Shown here piece after piece: positions 37,131-45,086 of a stretch of DNA of 64,000 bases. Numbering within the stretch: position 1 is the stretch's first letter; each line of letters begins with the position of its first letter. The notes beneath the pieces are model-generated. The model was not told where the DNA came from. It made no database searches and was given only the letters and a program-made list of their open reading frames with translations. The position numbers were made by a program, and so were the translations under genes. Source of the stretch: Kocuria marina (GTDB lineage: Bacteria; Actinomycetota; Actinomycetes; Actinomycetales; Micrococcaceae); contig NZ_JROM01000016.1 in the NCBI RefSeq assembly GCF_000786655.1, forward strand, positions 483,781 through 547,780, written 5' to 3'.

Positions 37131-37841
37131 TCAGCGGGAGACCTTGACGAGCACGTGACCCGCGCCCGTGCTCAGGCGCACCCACTGGCCCGAGGCCTCG
37201 GCCGCGACGTGCACGTCCGATTCGGACGCCGGGATGAACCCCAGGACGTCCAGGGCGAACGCGGCGCCGTCGGGGATCTCCGGGCCCTCCAGGGGACCCC
37301 AACCGGACCCGGCACCCCACACCCGCGCGCGGACCTTCTGGACCACGGCGGCGCCGGAGTTGGTGGGCACGGAATCGGACACGGTCCGGATACCGCGGTG
37401 CGCCACGTCGCGAACGCGGTGGGCGGGCACGGAACCCATCGAGTGCCACCCCGTGCGGGGGGCCACGATCCCCGCCCAGGAGGCCGAGACCTCTTGCGGC
37501 GGGGCGCTGACCCACACCGGGGCGTCGTCTGATCCCGCGCGGGACCCGGTCTCGCGCGCGAGCCGATCCGTGATGGCGGCAGCGGCCACCGTGACGTCCA
37601 GCTCGCACGAGGCCGCGAGGGACATGGTGCGCAGTCCCAGCACCACGGGCGCGGTGTCCAGGAGACCGGCCGGGTGGATGACCGAGACCCACGCCGCGAG
37701 CACGCGATCCATCCCCTGCAACCGGACGGCCGCGTGCGGGTCCACCGAGCGGGCGCGGCTCAGGTACGTGGCCAGATCGGCGGCGTCCTGCCGGTCCTGC
37801 AGCAGGAACCCGTCCGTCCGAGAGTCACCGGGTTCGCTCAT
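37131..37841 (-). CDS. Uncharacterised actinobacterial protein
   Basis: I do not recognise the family. About 236 residues, soluble, no signal peptide or membrane helix. The first ~100 residues look helical (LLQDRQDAADLATYLSRARSVD; TAPVVLGLRTMSLAASCELDVTVAAAAI), which suggests a domain that packs around a hydrophobic core; the second half is beta-rich with a V-W-V-S-A-P-P block and a C-terminal AAEASGQWVRLSTGAGHVLVKVSR. Translation is coupled to the thioesterase gene by a TGATG overlap; a GTG one codon upstream is an equal alternative start. Similar genes next to thioesterases in relatives would be the first clue to function. Confidence 0.7.
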   Translation of the reverse strand: MSEPGDSRTDGFLLQDRQDAADLATYLSRARSVDPHAAVRLQGMDRVLAAWVSVIHPAGLLDTAPVVLGLRTMSLAASCELDVTVAAAAITDRLARETGSRAGSDDAPVWVSAPPQEVSASWAGIVAPRTGWHSMGSVPAHRVRDVAHRGIRTVSDSVPTNSGAAVVQKVRARVWGAGSGWGPLEGPEIPDGAAFALDVLGFIPASESDVHVAAEASGQWVRLSTGAGHVLVKVSR

Positions 37842-38305
37842 CACTCGTCCGGCTCCTTGACCTCGTCCTCGAGCGTGGCCAGCAGCGCCTTGTGGTCGTC
37901 CGTGAGCTTCATGCTCTTGCCCGTGTCCGGGTCCATGATCACGATGACCGACTCACCCTGGGCGTAGACGTGCGAGCCGTCCTCCTCCTGAAGACTGTAG
38001 GAGATCGTGAACGACGAACCACCCACGCGCGAGATCCACGTGCGCACGTACACCGGCTCCTGGCGGAAGAACAGCTGCTCCTTGTAGTCCACGCTCTGGT
38101 GCACCACCACGGTGCGGTTCTTGCCCACCGATTCGCGGAAGGTCGTGTCCTCGGGGATGCCATGCTGGGCGTCCGCCTTGATGGGGGACGCCGTGAGCCG
38201 GACGCGGGCGTCCTCGAAGTAGCGCAGCATGGTCACGTTGTTGATGTGGCCGTACTGGTCCTGGTCGAAGAACCGCATCTGGACGGGAACGTTGAGGGAA
38301 GTCAT
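37841..38305 (-). CDS. Acyl-CoA thioesterase, 4HBT hotdog-fold
   Basis: 154-residue single hotdog domain. Starts with VQMRFFDQDQYGHINNVTMLRYFEDARVRL, where the D-x-x-G-H-x-N block is the catalytic signature of the 4-hydroxybenzoyl-CoA thioesterase subfamily. The substrate acyl group cannot be inferred. It diverges from tesB: two unrelated hotdog-fold thioesterases share a 43-base intergenic region. TCTGAT ends 6 bases before its ATG, so it may also be leaderless. Confidence 0.9.
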   Translation of the reverse strand: MTSLNVPVQMRFFDQDQYGHINNVTMLRYFEDARVRLTASPIKADAQHGIPEDTTFRESVGKNRTVVVHQSVDYKEQLFFRQEPVYVRTWISRVGGSSFTISYSLQEEDGSHVYAQGESVIVIMDPDTGKSMKLTDDHKALLATLEDEVKEPDE

Positions 38306-38336
38306 GGCTCTATCAGATCACACCCGATGCCCGGTT

Positions 38337-38351
38337 TAGAGTGGTGCCATG
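38337..38351 (+). promoter_or_regulatory. Leaderless-type -10 element (TAGAGT) for tesB
   Basis: TAGAGT, then exactly 6 bases, then ATG; no Shine-Dalgarno. The opposite promoter must lie in the same 43 bases. Confidence 0.6.
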
Positions 38352-39239
38352 ACAGTCGACCCGTTGCAGGACCCCGTGGAAGCCCTCATCCAGATGCTCC
38401 AACTCGCGGACGGAGGAGGGGCCCGCACCACGGAAGACATTTTCGTGGGCAACACCATCACCTCGCCGCGAGCGCGGGTGTACGGGGGGCAGGTCCTGGC
38501 GCAAGCGGCCATGGCGGCCATGCGCACCGTCAAGCCGGACCGGCACATCCACTCCCTGCACGCCTACTTCCTGCGTGGCGGTGACATCGAGGTCCCCATC
38601 ACGTTCGGGGTGGAACGGGTCCGCGACGGTCGCTCGTTCTCCGCCCGGCGGATCCACGCCTACCAACACGGGAAGACCATCCTGTCCGTGATCGCGTCCT
38701 TCCAGGATCCCGCCGAGGGGTTGGAGCACCAGGAGCCCATGCCCGAGAACGTGCCCGATCCGGAGTCGCTGCCCGCACTGCGCGAGACGCTCGGGGCACT
38801 GGACATCCCCGAGGCCCGCGCGACCGCGTTCGAGCGGCCCTTCGACATGCGCTACGTGACCGAGCCGTTGTTCCTGCCGTGGAAGGGGCCGCAGGATGCG
38901 TACAACGCGGTGTGGATCAAGGCGCTGGCCCCCTTGCCGGACGACCCGAACATCCACCGGGCGGCCCTGGCCTACGTCTCCGACTACACGATGATGGAGC
39001 CCATCCTGCGCCGCCACGGCAAGTCCTGGGTGGAACCGGAAATGAACGTGGCGTCCCTGGACCACGCGATGTGGTGGCACCGCTACGCCCGCGCGGACGA
39101 GTGGATCCTCTACACCCAGACCTCCCCCAGTGCCTCCTCGGCCAGGGGGCTGGCCATCGGCAAGATGTTCACGCGGGACGGCACCATGATCGCCACCACG
39201 GTGCAGGAGGGCATGATGCGCCTGCCCGAGTTCCACTGA
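38349..39239 (+). CDS. tesB: Acyl-CoA thioesterase II
   Basis: 296-residue double hotdog protein. The first half has VYGGQVLAQAAMAAMRTV and LHAYFLRGGDIEVPITFGVERVRDGRSF, the TesB signature; the second half repeats the fold with DHAMWWHRYARADEWILYTQTSPS and holds the catalytic Asp/Thr/Gln region (SDYTMM, TSPSASSARGLAIG). Hydrolyses medium- and long-chain acyl-CoA. Converges with the MFS gene, 9 bases apart. Confidence 0.95.
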   Translation: MTVDPLQDPVEALIQMLQLADGGGARTTEDIFVGNTITSPRARVYGGQVLAQAAMAAMRTVKPDRHIHSLHAYFLRGGDIEVPITFGVERVRDGRSFSARRIHAYQHGKTILSVIASFQDPAEGLEHQEPMPENVPDPESLPALRETLGALDIPEARATAFERPFDMRYVTEPLFLPWKGPQDAYNAVWIKALAPLPDDPNIHRAALAYVSDYTMMEPILRRHGKSWVEPEMNVASLDHAMWWHRYARADEWILYTQTSPSASSARGLAIGKMFTRDGTMIATTVQEGMMRLPEFH

Positions 39240-39248
39240 GCCTGGCCC

Positions 39249-40505
39249 TTACGCCCGGCGGGTAAGCAGCGGGTGCGACCGGCACACGATCACGCCCGCC
39301 ACGGCCACCGCGAGTCCGAGCACGAGGGACGCGCCGTAGCCGGCCATGCCGGCCAGGAACAGGCCCGCCCACGCACCGATGCTCCCGCCGAGCATGCCGA
39401 TGGAGCTCAGCAGCGTGAAGTCGGCGCCGGCGCACCCGGGGCGCGCGAGGTCCAGGTTCACCGCGTAGATGCCCGTGTTCATCACGGTGTAGCCCGCGAG
39501 CACGCCGCATGCTCCCACCACGCCCAGCGGCACCTGCAGCCACTGGTCCACGCCCGCACCGGGCCATACGACGGGTGCCAGACACACCCCACCGAGCAAT
39601 TGGATCCCGGCGCCGACCAACAGCGTGACGCCGCGACCGCGCCGTCGGCACAACCGGCCGCCCAGGAGTGCCGCGGCCAGGGCGGGCACCGCCGCGATCA
39701 TGGAGGTGACCGCGCCGATGAAGGCCAGTGACCACCCCGCGTCCACGAGTGCCGGGGTCACGAGCGACCACACGGCCGCGGAGCCGAACGTCACCAGGGG
39801 GACCCCACCGAGCGCCCAGGCCTTGGCCCCCGGCACGGCCAGCACGCCGAACATTCCGGAGAGTCCGCGGGGTCGCGCGTTCGACGCCGCCCGCTCCGGT
39901 TCCCGGTGCCGCAGCACCGGGACCATCGCGGCCGCGGTGCACAGTGCGAGCGCGATCACCGCGGCCCGCCATCCCCACGCGTCGTAGACCAGCAGGGCCA
40001 ATCCGCCGCCGATCACGGTTCCGATGTAGCTCGCCCCCACCTGGACCCCCGCACCGAGATCGTGCTGGGAGCGATCGAGACCCCTCACGGACAGCGCGTC
40101 CGCCGCGATGTCCTGCGTCGCGGAGAAGAGCACGAACGCCGCGGCCAGGATCACGATGACCCCCAGACCGTCCTGCGGGTCGGCGAACACCGCCATGGCC
40201 AGCAGGGCGAGCACCATGAGGGGTTGCAGCACGAGCAACCACGACCTGTAGTGCCCGCGCGCCCGGCCCGGCGCCCACCGATCGATCAGGGGTGCCCACA
40301 GGAACTTCACGGGCCACACGAGGGCGAGCAGTTGCAGGGCGCCCAGGGTCCCCAGGTCCGTGCCGCCGTCGCGCAGGATGCCCACCAGGCCGGTGGACAG
40401 GAACGCCGCCCCGATGAACTGCGTGGTGTACAGCGCCCAGAGCAGCCCCCAGAACCCACGGTTCGTGCGGATCCCCGCGGGCGCGGACAGGGTCATGGTG
40501 CTCAT
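39249..40505 (-). CDS. MFS transporter, RhtX/FptX-like siderophore transporter (probable)
   Basis: 418 residues with about 12 membrane segments and a cytoplasmic loop around RHREPERAASNARPR. Motifs KFLWAPLIDRWAPGRARGHYRSWLL and SATQDIAADALSVRGL resemble the AmpG-related RhtX/FptX permeases, which import intact ferric siderophores as single subunits. Its start overlaps the SIP stop (ATGA), and the pair is divergent from the biosynthesis genes across the iron box. Import is my preferred reading; export cannot be excluded. Confidence 0.75.
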   Translation of the reverse strand: MSTMTLSAPAGIRTNRGFWGLLWALYTTQFIGAAFLSTGLVGILRDGGTDLGTLGALQLLALVWPVKFLWAPLIDRWAPGRARGHYRSWLLVLQPLMVLALLAMAVFADPQDGLGVIVILAAAFVLFSATQDIAADALSVRGLDRSQHDLGAGVQVGASYIGTVIGGGLALLVYDAWGWRAAVIALALCTAAAMVPVLRHREPERAASNARPRGLSGMFGVLAVPGAKAWALGGVPLVTFGSAAVWSLVTPALVDAGWSLAFIGAVTSMIAAVPALAAALLGGRLCRRRGRGVTLLVGAGIQLLGGVCLAPVVWPGAGVDQWLQVPLGVVGACGVLAGYTVMNTGIYAVNLDLARPGCAGADFTLLSSIGMLGGSIGAWAGLFLAGMAGYGASLVLGLAVAVAGVIVCRSHPLLTRRA

Positions 40506-41272
40506 ATGTTCCTCCAGTAGGCGGTGGCGTCGATGTGTGTGCGGGGCACGCCGTAGTGGGTGCGCAGGGCCGTGGTCAGCAGGCGGTTCTGTTGCGCCTC
40601 CACGGCGATCCAGTACCGGTCCCCCGGTGCGGGCGGATGCGTCTCCCAGTGCGCGAGCACGGCCGCGGCCACGTCCGCCCCTTCACCGGTGTGGTGCACC
40701 GTGTGCACCCGGTGGCGCTGTGCGGCGGCCAGGGGCAGGCCGGCGTCGCGCGGGTCGCGGTACTCGAACCACACCTCGACGTCGCGGGTTCCCAACAGCG
40801 GGAGCATGGAGTTCAGCGCGGGCAGGCTCGCGGGGTCCCCCACGAGCACGGTGCGTCCGGAGAAGTCGGCGTCGAGGCCCGGAGCGGGTTCGGACCCGTG
40901 ACCGCGGCGCGGCGTCCTGCGCGGCGGCCAGGGCGGGGTGCTGCCGAGCAGCGATGCCCGGATGGTGTCCCCGGGAGCGCACGTGCGCGCCCAGTCGGAG
41001 GAGGCGCCGTCGTGCAGCGCGAACTCCATGGCGAAGACGCCCTCGTCCGGGCGGGGGTCGACCACCGTGAACGCCCGCTGGTGGTCCTTGCCGCGGGACG
41101 TGAACCACAACCGCAACCACATAGTCGGGAACGGGGTGCGGCGCACGAGGAATCCCTCGTCCCGCACGGTGATGCGCGTGTAGGCGGGGCCGAGGTCGTG
41201 CCGGCTCACCACCGTGAGCACGGTCTCGGAAGCCCCGAGGGCTCGGACGGCCAGACGTTCCCAGTGGGGCAC
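40502..41272 (-). CDS. Siderophore-interacting protein (ferric-siderophore reductase)
   Basis: 256 residues, SIP/ViuB family like DesF-type reductases near desferrioxamine genes. N-terminal FAD barrel contains RAFTVVDPRPDEG, an R-x-F/Y-T/S flavin-binding block; NAD(P)-binding part has VLVGDPASLPALNSMLPLL; ends in HIDATAYWRNI, the usual SIP C-terminus with YW. GTG start preceded by GAGGAG. Shorter than the SIP at 17.1 kb, and probably dedicated to the siderophore made by the adjacent cluster. Confidence 0.92.
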   Translation of the reverse strand: MPHWERLAVRALGASETVLTVVSRHDLGPAYTRITVRDEGFLVRRTPFPTMWLRLWFTSRGKDHQRAFTVVDPRPDEGVFAMEFALHDGASSDWARTCAPGDTIRASLLGSTPPWPPRRTPRRGHGSEPAPGLDADFSGRTVLVGDPASLPALNSMLPLLGTRDVEVWFEYRDPRDAGLPLAAAQRHRVHTVHHTGEGADVAAAVLAHWETHPPAPGDRYWIAVEAQQNRLLTTALRTHYGVPRTHIDATAYWRNI

Positions 41273-41389
41273 GGGCGTTCTCCTCGTTCGGCGGGCGGGT
41301 CACGGGACACCGGCCCGGAAGGAACCGGCAGGCCGCGAGGCGGACCCGCCGATTCCGGGGTGGATCGGGCGGTACACAACCGCCGAATC

Positions 41390-41408
41390 TTAGGTTAGCC
41401 TAACCTAC
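41390..41408. promoter_or_regulatory. DtxR/IdeR-type iron box between the siderophore transport and biosynthesis genes
   Basis: TTAGGTTAGCCTAACCTAC is an 18/19 match to TWAGGTWAGSCTWACCTWA. It overlaps a TAAGAT -10 for the leftward genes (41387-41392) and lies upstream of TAGCTT/TTATTG -10 candidates for the rightward genes, so one site can repress both directions when iron is plentiful. Confidence 0.95.
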
Positions 41409-41475
41409 CAGCAATTAGTTACCACCGTGTAGCTTATTGCATCCGAGTGCCCCCGAATGAAAGCCGAACCGTTCC

Positions 41476-43020
41476 ATGAGTTCATTCCTGCTCCACGCGG
41501 ACACCGTCACGGACCTCATGCGCGATGTCACCGCGGCCGCCGCCGCCGGTGCGGCGCGCCTGGCCGGGGCGCGACAACCCCACGAACCCGCGAGCCACGA
41601 CGAGATCGACCGGGCCCTGTCACGGATCGACCTGGACGCCCCGCTGCACGACTTCGGCGCCGCGGTGGACGAGCTCGACCGCACGTGGTTGCGCCACGCG
41701 GTGTGGTTCCATCACCCCCGGACGCTCGCGCACCTCAACTGCCCCGTGGCCGTCCCCGCGGTCGCCGCGGAGACCCTGGCCGCCACCGTCAACGTCTCGA
41801 TGGACACATGGGACCAGTCCAAGGCGGCGACCGTGATGGAACGCTCGCTGCTGACGTGGACCGCTCAGCGCATCGGCTTCCCGGACATCGCGGACGGCAT
41901 GTTCACCCCGGGCGGGACGACCTCCAACCTGCAGGCGCTCATGCTCGCGCGCGACGAATGCCTCGAACGCTCCGCGCGCACCCCGCACGCGGCCCCGCGC
42001 CCGGTGCGAGCGGCGTCGTTGCGCATCCTCGCGAGCGCGGAGAGCCACTTCTCGGTCAGCACGGCCGCGCGGATCCTGGGACTCGACGACGACTGCGTGG
42101 TCCCGGTCCCGGTCGACGCCGCGGGGGCACTGTCCGTGCCGGCGCTGCGGCGGGTGCTGGCGGACCTCGCGACCCAGTCGCTGACCCCCATGGCCGTGGT
42201 GGCCACCGCGGGCACCACGGACCGCGGCACGATCGACCCGCTCGAGGACGTCGCGCAGGTGTGTGCGCAGCACGGGGTCTGGTTCCACGTGGACGCGGCC
42301 TACGGCGGCGCACTGCTGGTCTCCCCCACGCGCCGCGACCGGCTCGCCGGGATCGAGCGGGCAGATTCCGTGACCGTGGACTTCCACAAGGCGTGGTTCC
42401 AGCCCATCGGGTGCTCCGCCGTGATCGTGCGGGACGGCCGCACGCTGCGCCACTGCGCGCATCACGCCGCGTACCTCAACCCGGCGGACACCCCCGAACC
42501 CAATCAGGTGGACCGCTCCCTGCAGACCACGCGCCGTTTCGAGGCGCTCAAGCTGTGGGTCACGCTGCGCACGATGGGTCCGGACGCGATCGGCGCGATG
42601 TTCGACGCCGTCATCGACCTCGCGGCGCGCGTGGCCCACGAGGTGCGCGCGGATGCGCGCTTCGAGCTCGTGTGCGACCCGTCCCTGAGCACCGTGCTGT
42701 TCCGGTGGACACCTCCGGAGGCGGGGAACGACGACGCCGCGGGGGCTCCACTCGCCGCGCACGCCTCCTCCACCACGGGCACCGGCCCGGACGCGGTCGA
42801 TGAGACCGCGGACCGCTGGGTGCGCCCGATCCGCCGCGCGGTGTGGGACACCGGCCGCGCCACCGTGGCCGAGACCGAGGTGGCCGGGCGCCCCTGCCTC
42901 AAATTCACCCTGCTCAACCCGCAGACGACCCTCGACGACGTCCGGGAGGTCCTGGACCTGATCCACGAGACCGCCCTGTCACTCACCGCCCACGATCGCA
43001 CCGGAAAGGCCCGCGCATGA
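41476..43020 (+). CDS. desA: PLP-dependent lysine decarboxylase-like protein (DesA type)
   Basis: Group II pyridoxal-phosphate decarboxylase of 514 residues. PLP lysine in VDFHKAWFQPIGCSA near 304; TPGGTTSNLQALMLARD is the cofactor-phosphate/N-terminal signature and VDAAYGGALL holds the PLP-binding Asp. In DesA systems lysine gives cadaverine, the diamine of desferrioxamines; related enzymes use ornithine or diaminobutyrate, so the diamine is inferred from the context. Shine-Dalgarno weak. First gene of the chain downstream of the iron box. Confidence 0.9.
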   Translation: MSSFLLHADTVTDLMRDVTAAAAAGAARLAGARQPHEPASHDEIDRALSRIDLDAPLHDFGAAVDELDRTWLRHAVWFHHPRTLAHLNCPVAVPAVAAETLAATVNVSMDTWDQSKAATVMERSLLTWTAQRIGFPDIADGMFTPGGTTSNLQALMLARDECLERSARTPHAAPRPVRAASLRILASAESHFSVSTAARILGLDDDCVVPVPVDAAGALSVPALRRVLADLATQSLTPMAVVATAGTTDRGTIDPLEDVAQVCAQHGVWFHVDAAYGGALLVSPTRRDRLAGIERADSVTVDFHKAWFQPIGCSAVIVRDGRTLRHCAHHAAYLNPADTPEPNQVDRSLQTTRRFEALKLWVTLRTMGPDAIGAMFDAVIDLAARVAHEVRADARFELVCDPSLSTVLFRWTPPEAGNDDAAGAPLAAHASSTTGTGPDAVDETADRWVRPIRRAVWDTGRATVAETEVAGRPCLKFTLLNPQTTLDDVREVLDLIHETALSLTAHDRTGKARA

Positions 43021-45086
43021 CCCCCCGCACGACCGCATCCCACCCCGACCGCCGGCACGGAACCGGACCGGCACACGACGGCTCCCGGCCCGCGGACCAG
43101 GCATCGACGCCGTCGGACGCCGTCCCGTTCCAAGACGCCGCGCCGTCCCCCACTGACGCCCCGGGCACCGTTCAGCGTGGCACCCCGGACGACCCCCTGG
43201 ACCTGCTGTGCGTGGGGGTGGGCCCGTTCGGACTCGGACTCGCATGCCTCACCGACCCTCTGCCGGACGTCCGCGCAGCCTTCCTGGACGCGGCCCCCGG
43301 TTTCAACTGGCATCCCGGGTTGCTGTTCGACGACGCCACGCTGCAGGTCCCGTTCCTCGCGGACCTCGTGAGCATGGCCGATCCCACCTCGCGGTTCTCG
43401 TTCCTGCAGTGGCTCAAGGAAACCGGCGAGCTGTACCCGTTCTACGTCCGTGAGTCCTTCTTCCCGCTGCGGCGGGACTACAACGCGTACTGCCGATGGG
43501 CCGCGCAGCGAGTCCGCGGGGTGTACTGGGGACACCGGGTCACCCAGGTCACCCGCCCGACGGGTGAGGGTCCGTGGCGCGTCACGGCCCGGACCCGCGG
43601 CGTCGAGCACTCGTGGTGGGCGCGCCACCTGGTCGTGGGCACGGGGACGGTCCCCCGCACGCCGGGCGAACTGTCCGGCGTCCCGGACACCACGGTGCAC
43701 GCGAGTGAGTACCTGTCCCGCCGGGAGACCCTGGTGAGTGAGGAGCACGTGACCGTGATCGGCTCGGGGCAGTCGGCCGCGGAGGTGTTCCTGGACCTGC
43801 TGCACACCCCGGGCGGGCCGGCCGTGGACTGGTTCACCCGTTCACCACGGTTCTACCCCATGGAGTACTCCAAGCTCAGCCTCGAACTGACGTCGCCCGA
43901 CTACCTAGACCACTTCCGGTCCCTCCCGGAGGCCGAGCGGGACCGGCTCAACGCGTCCCAACCCCAGTTGCACCGCGGCATCTCGGACGCGACGATCGAC
44001 GCGATCCACGAGGCCCTGTACGTGCGCCGCAACGACCCGGACGCCCCGCCCGTGCGCCTCGTCGCGGCCACCGAACTCGTGGACGCGTGGCACGAGGCCG
44101 GGCGCACCGTCCTGCGCTGGCGCAATTCGGAGAACCACCACGTGCGCGAGACCGTGACCGATGCCGTCGTCGCGGCCACGGGCTACCGGTCCGCGGCCCC
44201 GGACTGGCTCGCACCGGTCCGGGACCAGCTCTCGCTCGACGCCGCAGGGCGGCTCAGCCCCGACCGGTACCACCGGGCCAGCCCGGACGGGACCGTGCAC
44301 GTACTCAACCACGGCGAGCACACGCATGCGCTCACGGCACCCGACCTGGGGATGGGACCGCTGCGCAACGCGCACGTGCTCGCGCACGTCACGGGCCGCA
44401 CACCGTACATCACCGAGGACCACACGACGTTCCAGAGTTTCGGTCACGTCCCCCAGCGTCATGTCGCCCCCGCCGTGGGGCCCGACGGCGCGTTCGAGAC
44501 CCGCGCTCTCGGGCGCGCGTTCACGCTGCGGCCGGTGGACCCGGACGGGGACGCGGCGCTGTTGCACGCGTGGTTGAGTTCCCCGCGTGCGCACGCGTGG
44601 GGACTCGTGGGCGCGGACGAGCAGACGATTTCCCGGGAGTACCACAGGATGACCGCGGCGGACGCAGAGGACGCCTGGATCGTCAGCGAACACGACCGCC
44701 CGCTCGCGCTGCTCGAGACGTACGACCCCGCCCGCAGCCCCCTGGCCGCGGTGTGGCCGGTCCGCGACGGCGACGCCGGTCTGCACCTGTTCGTGGCCCC
44801 CACGTCCCGTCCGGTTCCGGGGACCACGCGAGCCGTGATGGCGGCGGCGCTGAACCTGCTGTGGTCGGACCCCGCGGTGCACCGCGTGCTCGTGGAACCC
44901 GACGTCCGCAACGAGCGGATCCGCGCAATCAACCGCTGGGCCGGGTTCCGTGAGGTGGGCGAGTGCCACCTGGCGGAGAAGACCGCGTCCGTGAGCGTCG
45001 TCGTCCGCGGGGACGGACCGCAGGACCACAAACGGACCGCGGACACGGAAGCCTCCGTGGCCGAGCGCGCGGAGGTGACCCGATGA
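43017..45086 (+). CDS. desBC: Fused siderophore amine N-monooxygenase and acyltransferase (DesB-DesC type)
   Basis: 689 residues joining two functions. After a disordered Pro/Thr-rich start, residues ~60-460 form an FAD- and NADPH-dependent N-hydroxylase of the IucD/PvdA/DesB family: FAD loop LCVGVGPFGLGLACL near 62-76, NADPH loop VIGSGQSAAEVFLDLL near 247, and VAATGYRSAAPDWL near 384. Residues ~491-683 form an IucB/DesC-like GNAT acyltransferase (LRPVDPDGDAALLHAWLSSP; GLHLFVAPTS; VLVEPDVRNERIRAINRWAGF). In Streptomyces these are separate desB and desC genes. The FAD loop has G where the family normally has N (GxGPFN). ATG overlaps the desA stop. Confidence 0.93.
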   Translation: MTPRTTASHPDRRHGTGPAHDGSRPADQASTPSDAVPFQDAAPSPTDAPGTVQRGTPDDPLDLLCVGVGPFGLGLACLTDPLPDVRAAFLDAAPGFNWHPGLLFDDATLQVPFLADLVSMADPTSRFSFLQWLKETGELYPFYVRESFFPLRRDYNAYCRWAAQRVRGVYWGHRVTQVTRPTGEGPWRVTARTRGVEHSWWARHLVVGTGTVPRTPGELSGVPDTTVHASEYLSRRETLVSEEHVTVIGSGQSAAEVFLDLLHTPGGPAVDWFTRSPRFYPMEYSKLSLELTSPDYLDHFRSLPEAERDRLNASQPQLHRGISDATIDAIHEALYVRRNDPDAPPVRLVAATELVDAWHEAGRTVLRWRNSENHHVRETVTDAVVAATGYRSAAPDWLAPVRDQLSLDAAGRLSPDRYHRASPDGTVHVLNHGEHTHALTAPDLGMGPLRNAHVLAHVTGRTPYITEDHTTFQSFGHVPQRHVAPAVGPDGAFETRALGRAFTLRPVDPDGDAALLHAWLSSPRAHAWGLVGADEQTISREYHRMTAADAEDAWIVSEHDRPLALLETYDPARSPLAAVWPVRDGDAGLHLFVAPTSRPVPGTTRAVMAAALNLLWSDPAVHRVLVEPDVRNERIRAINRWAGFREVGECHLAEKTASVSVVVRGDGPQDHKRTADTEASVAERAEVTR

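Noticed and set aside
42504..43805. 433-codon minus-strand frame within the siderophore cluster
   Set aside because: Shadow of desA and desBC; no motif or start signal, so not an extra tailoring gene.
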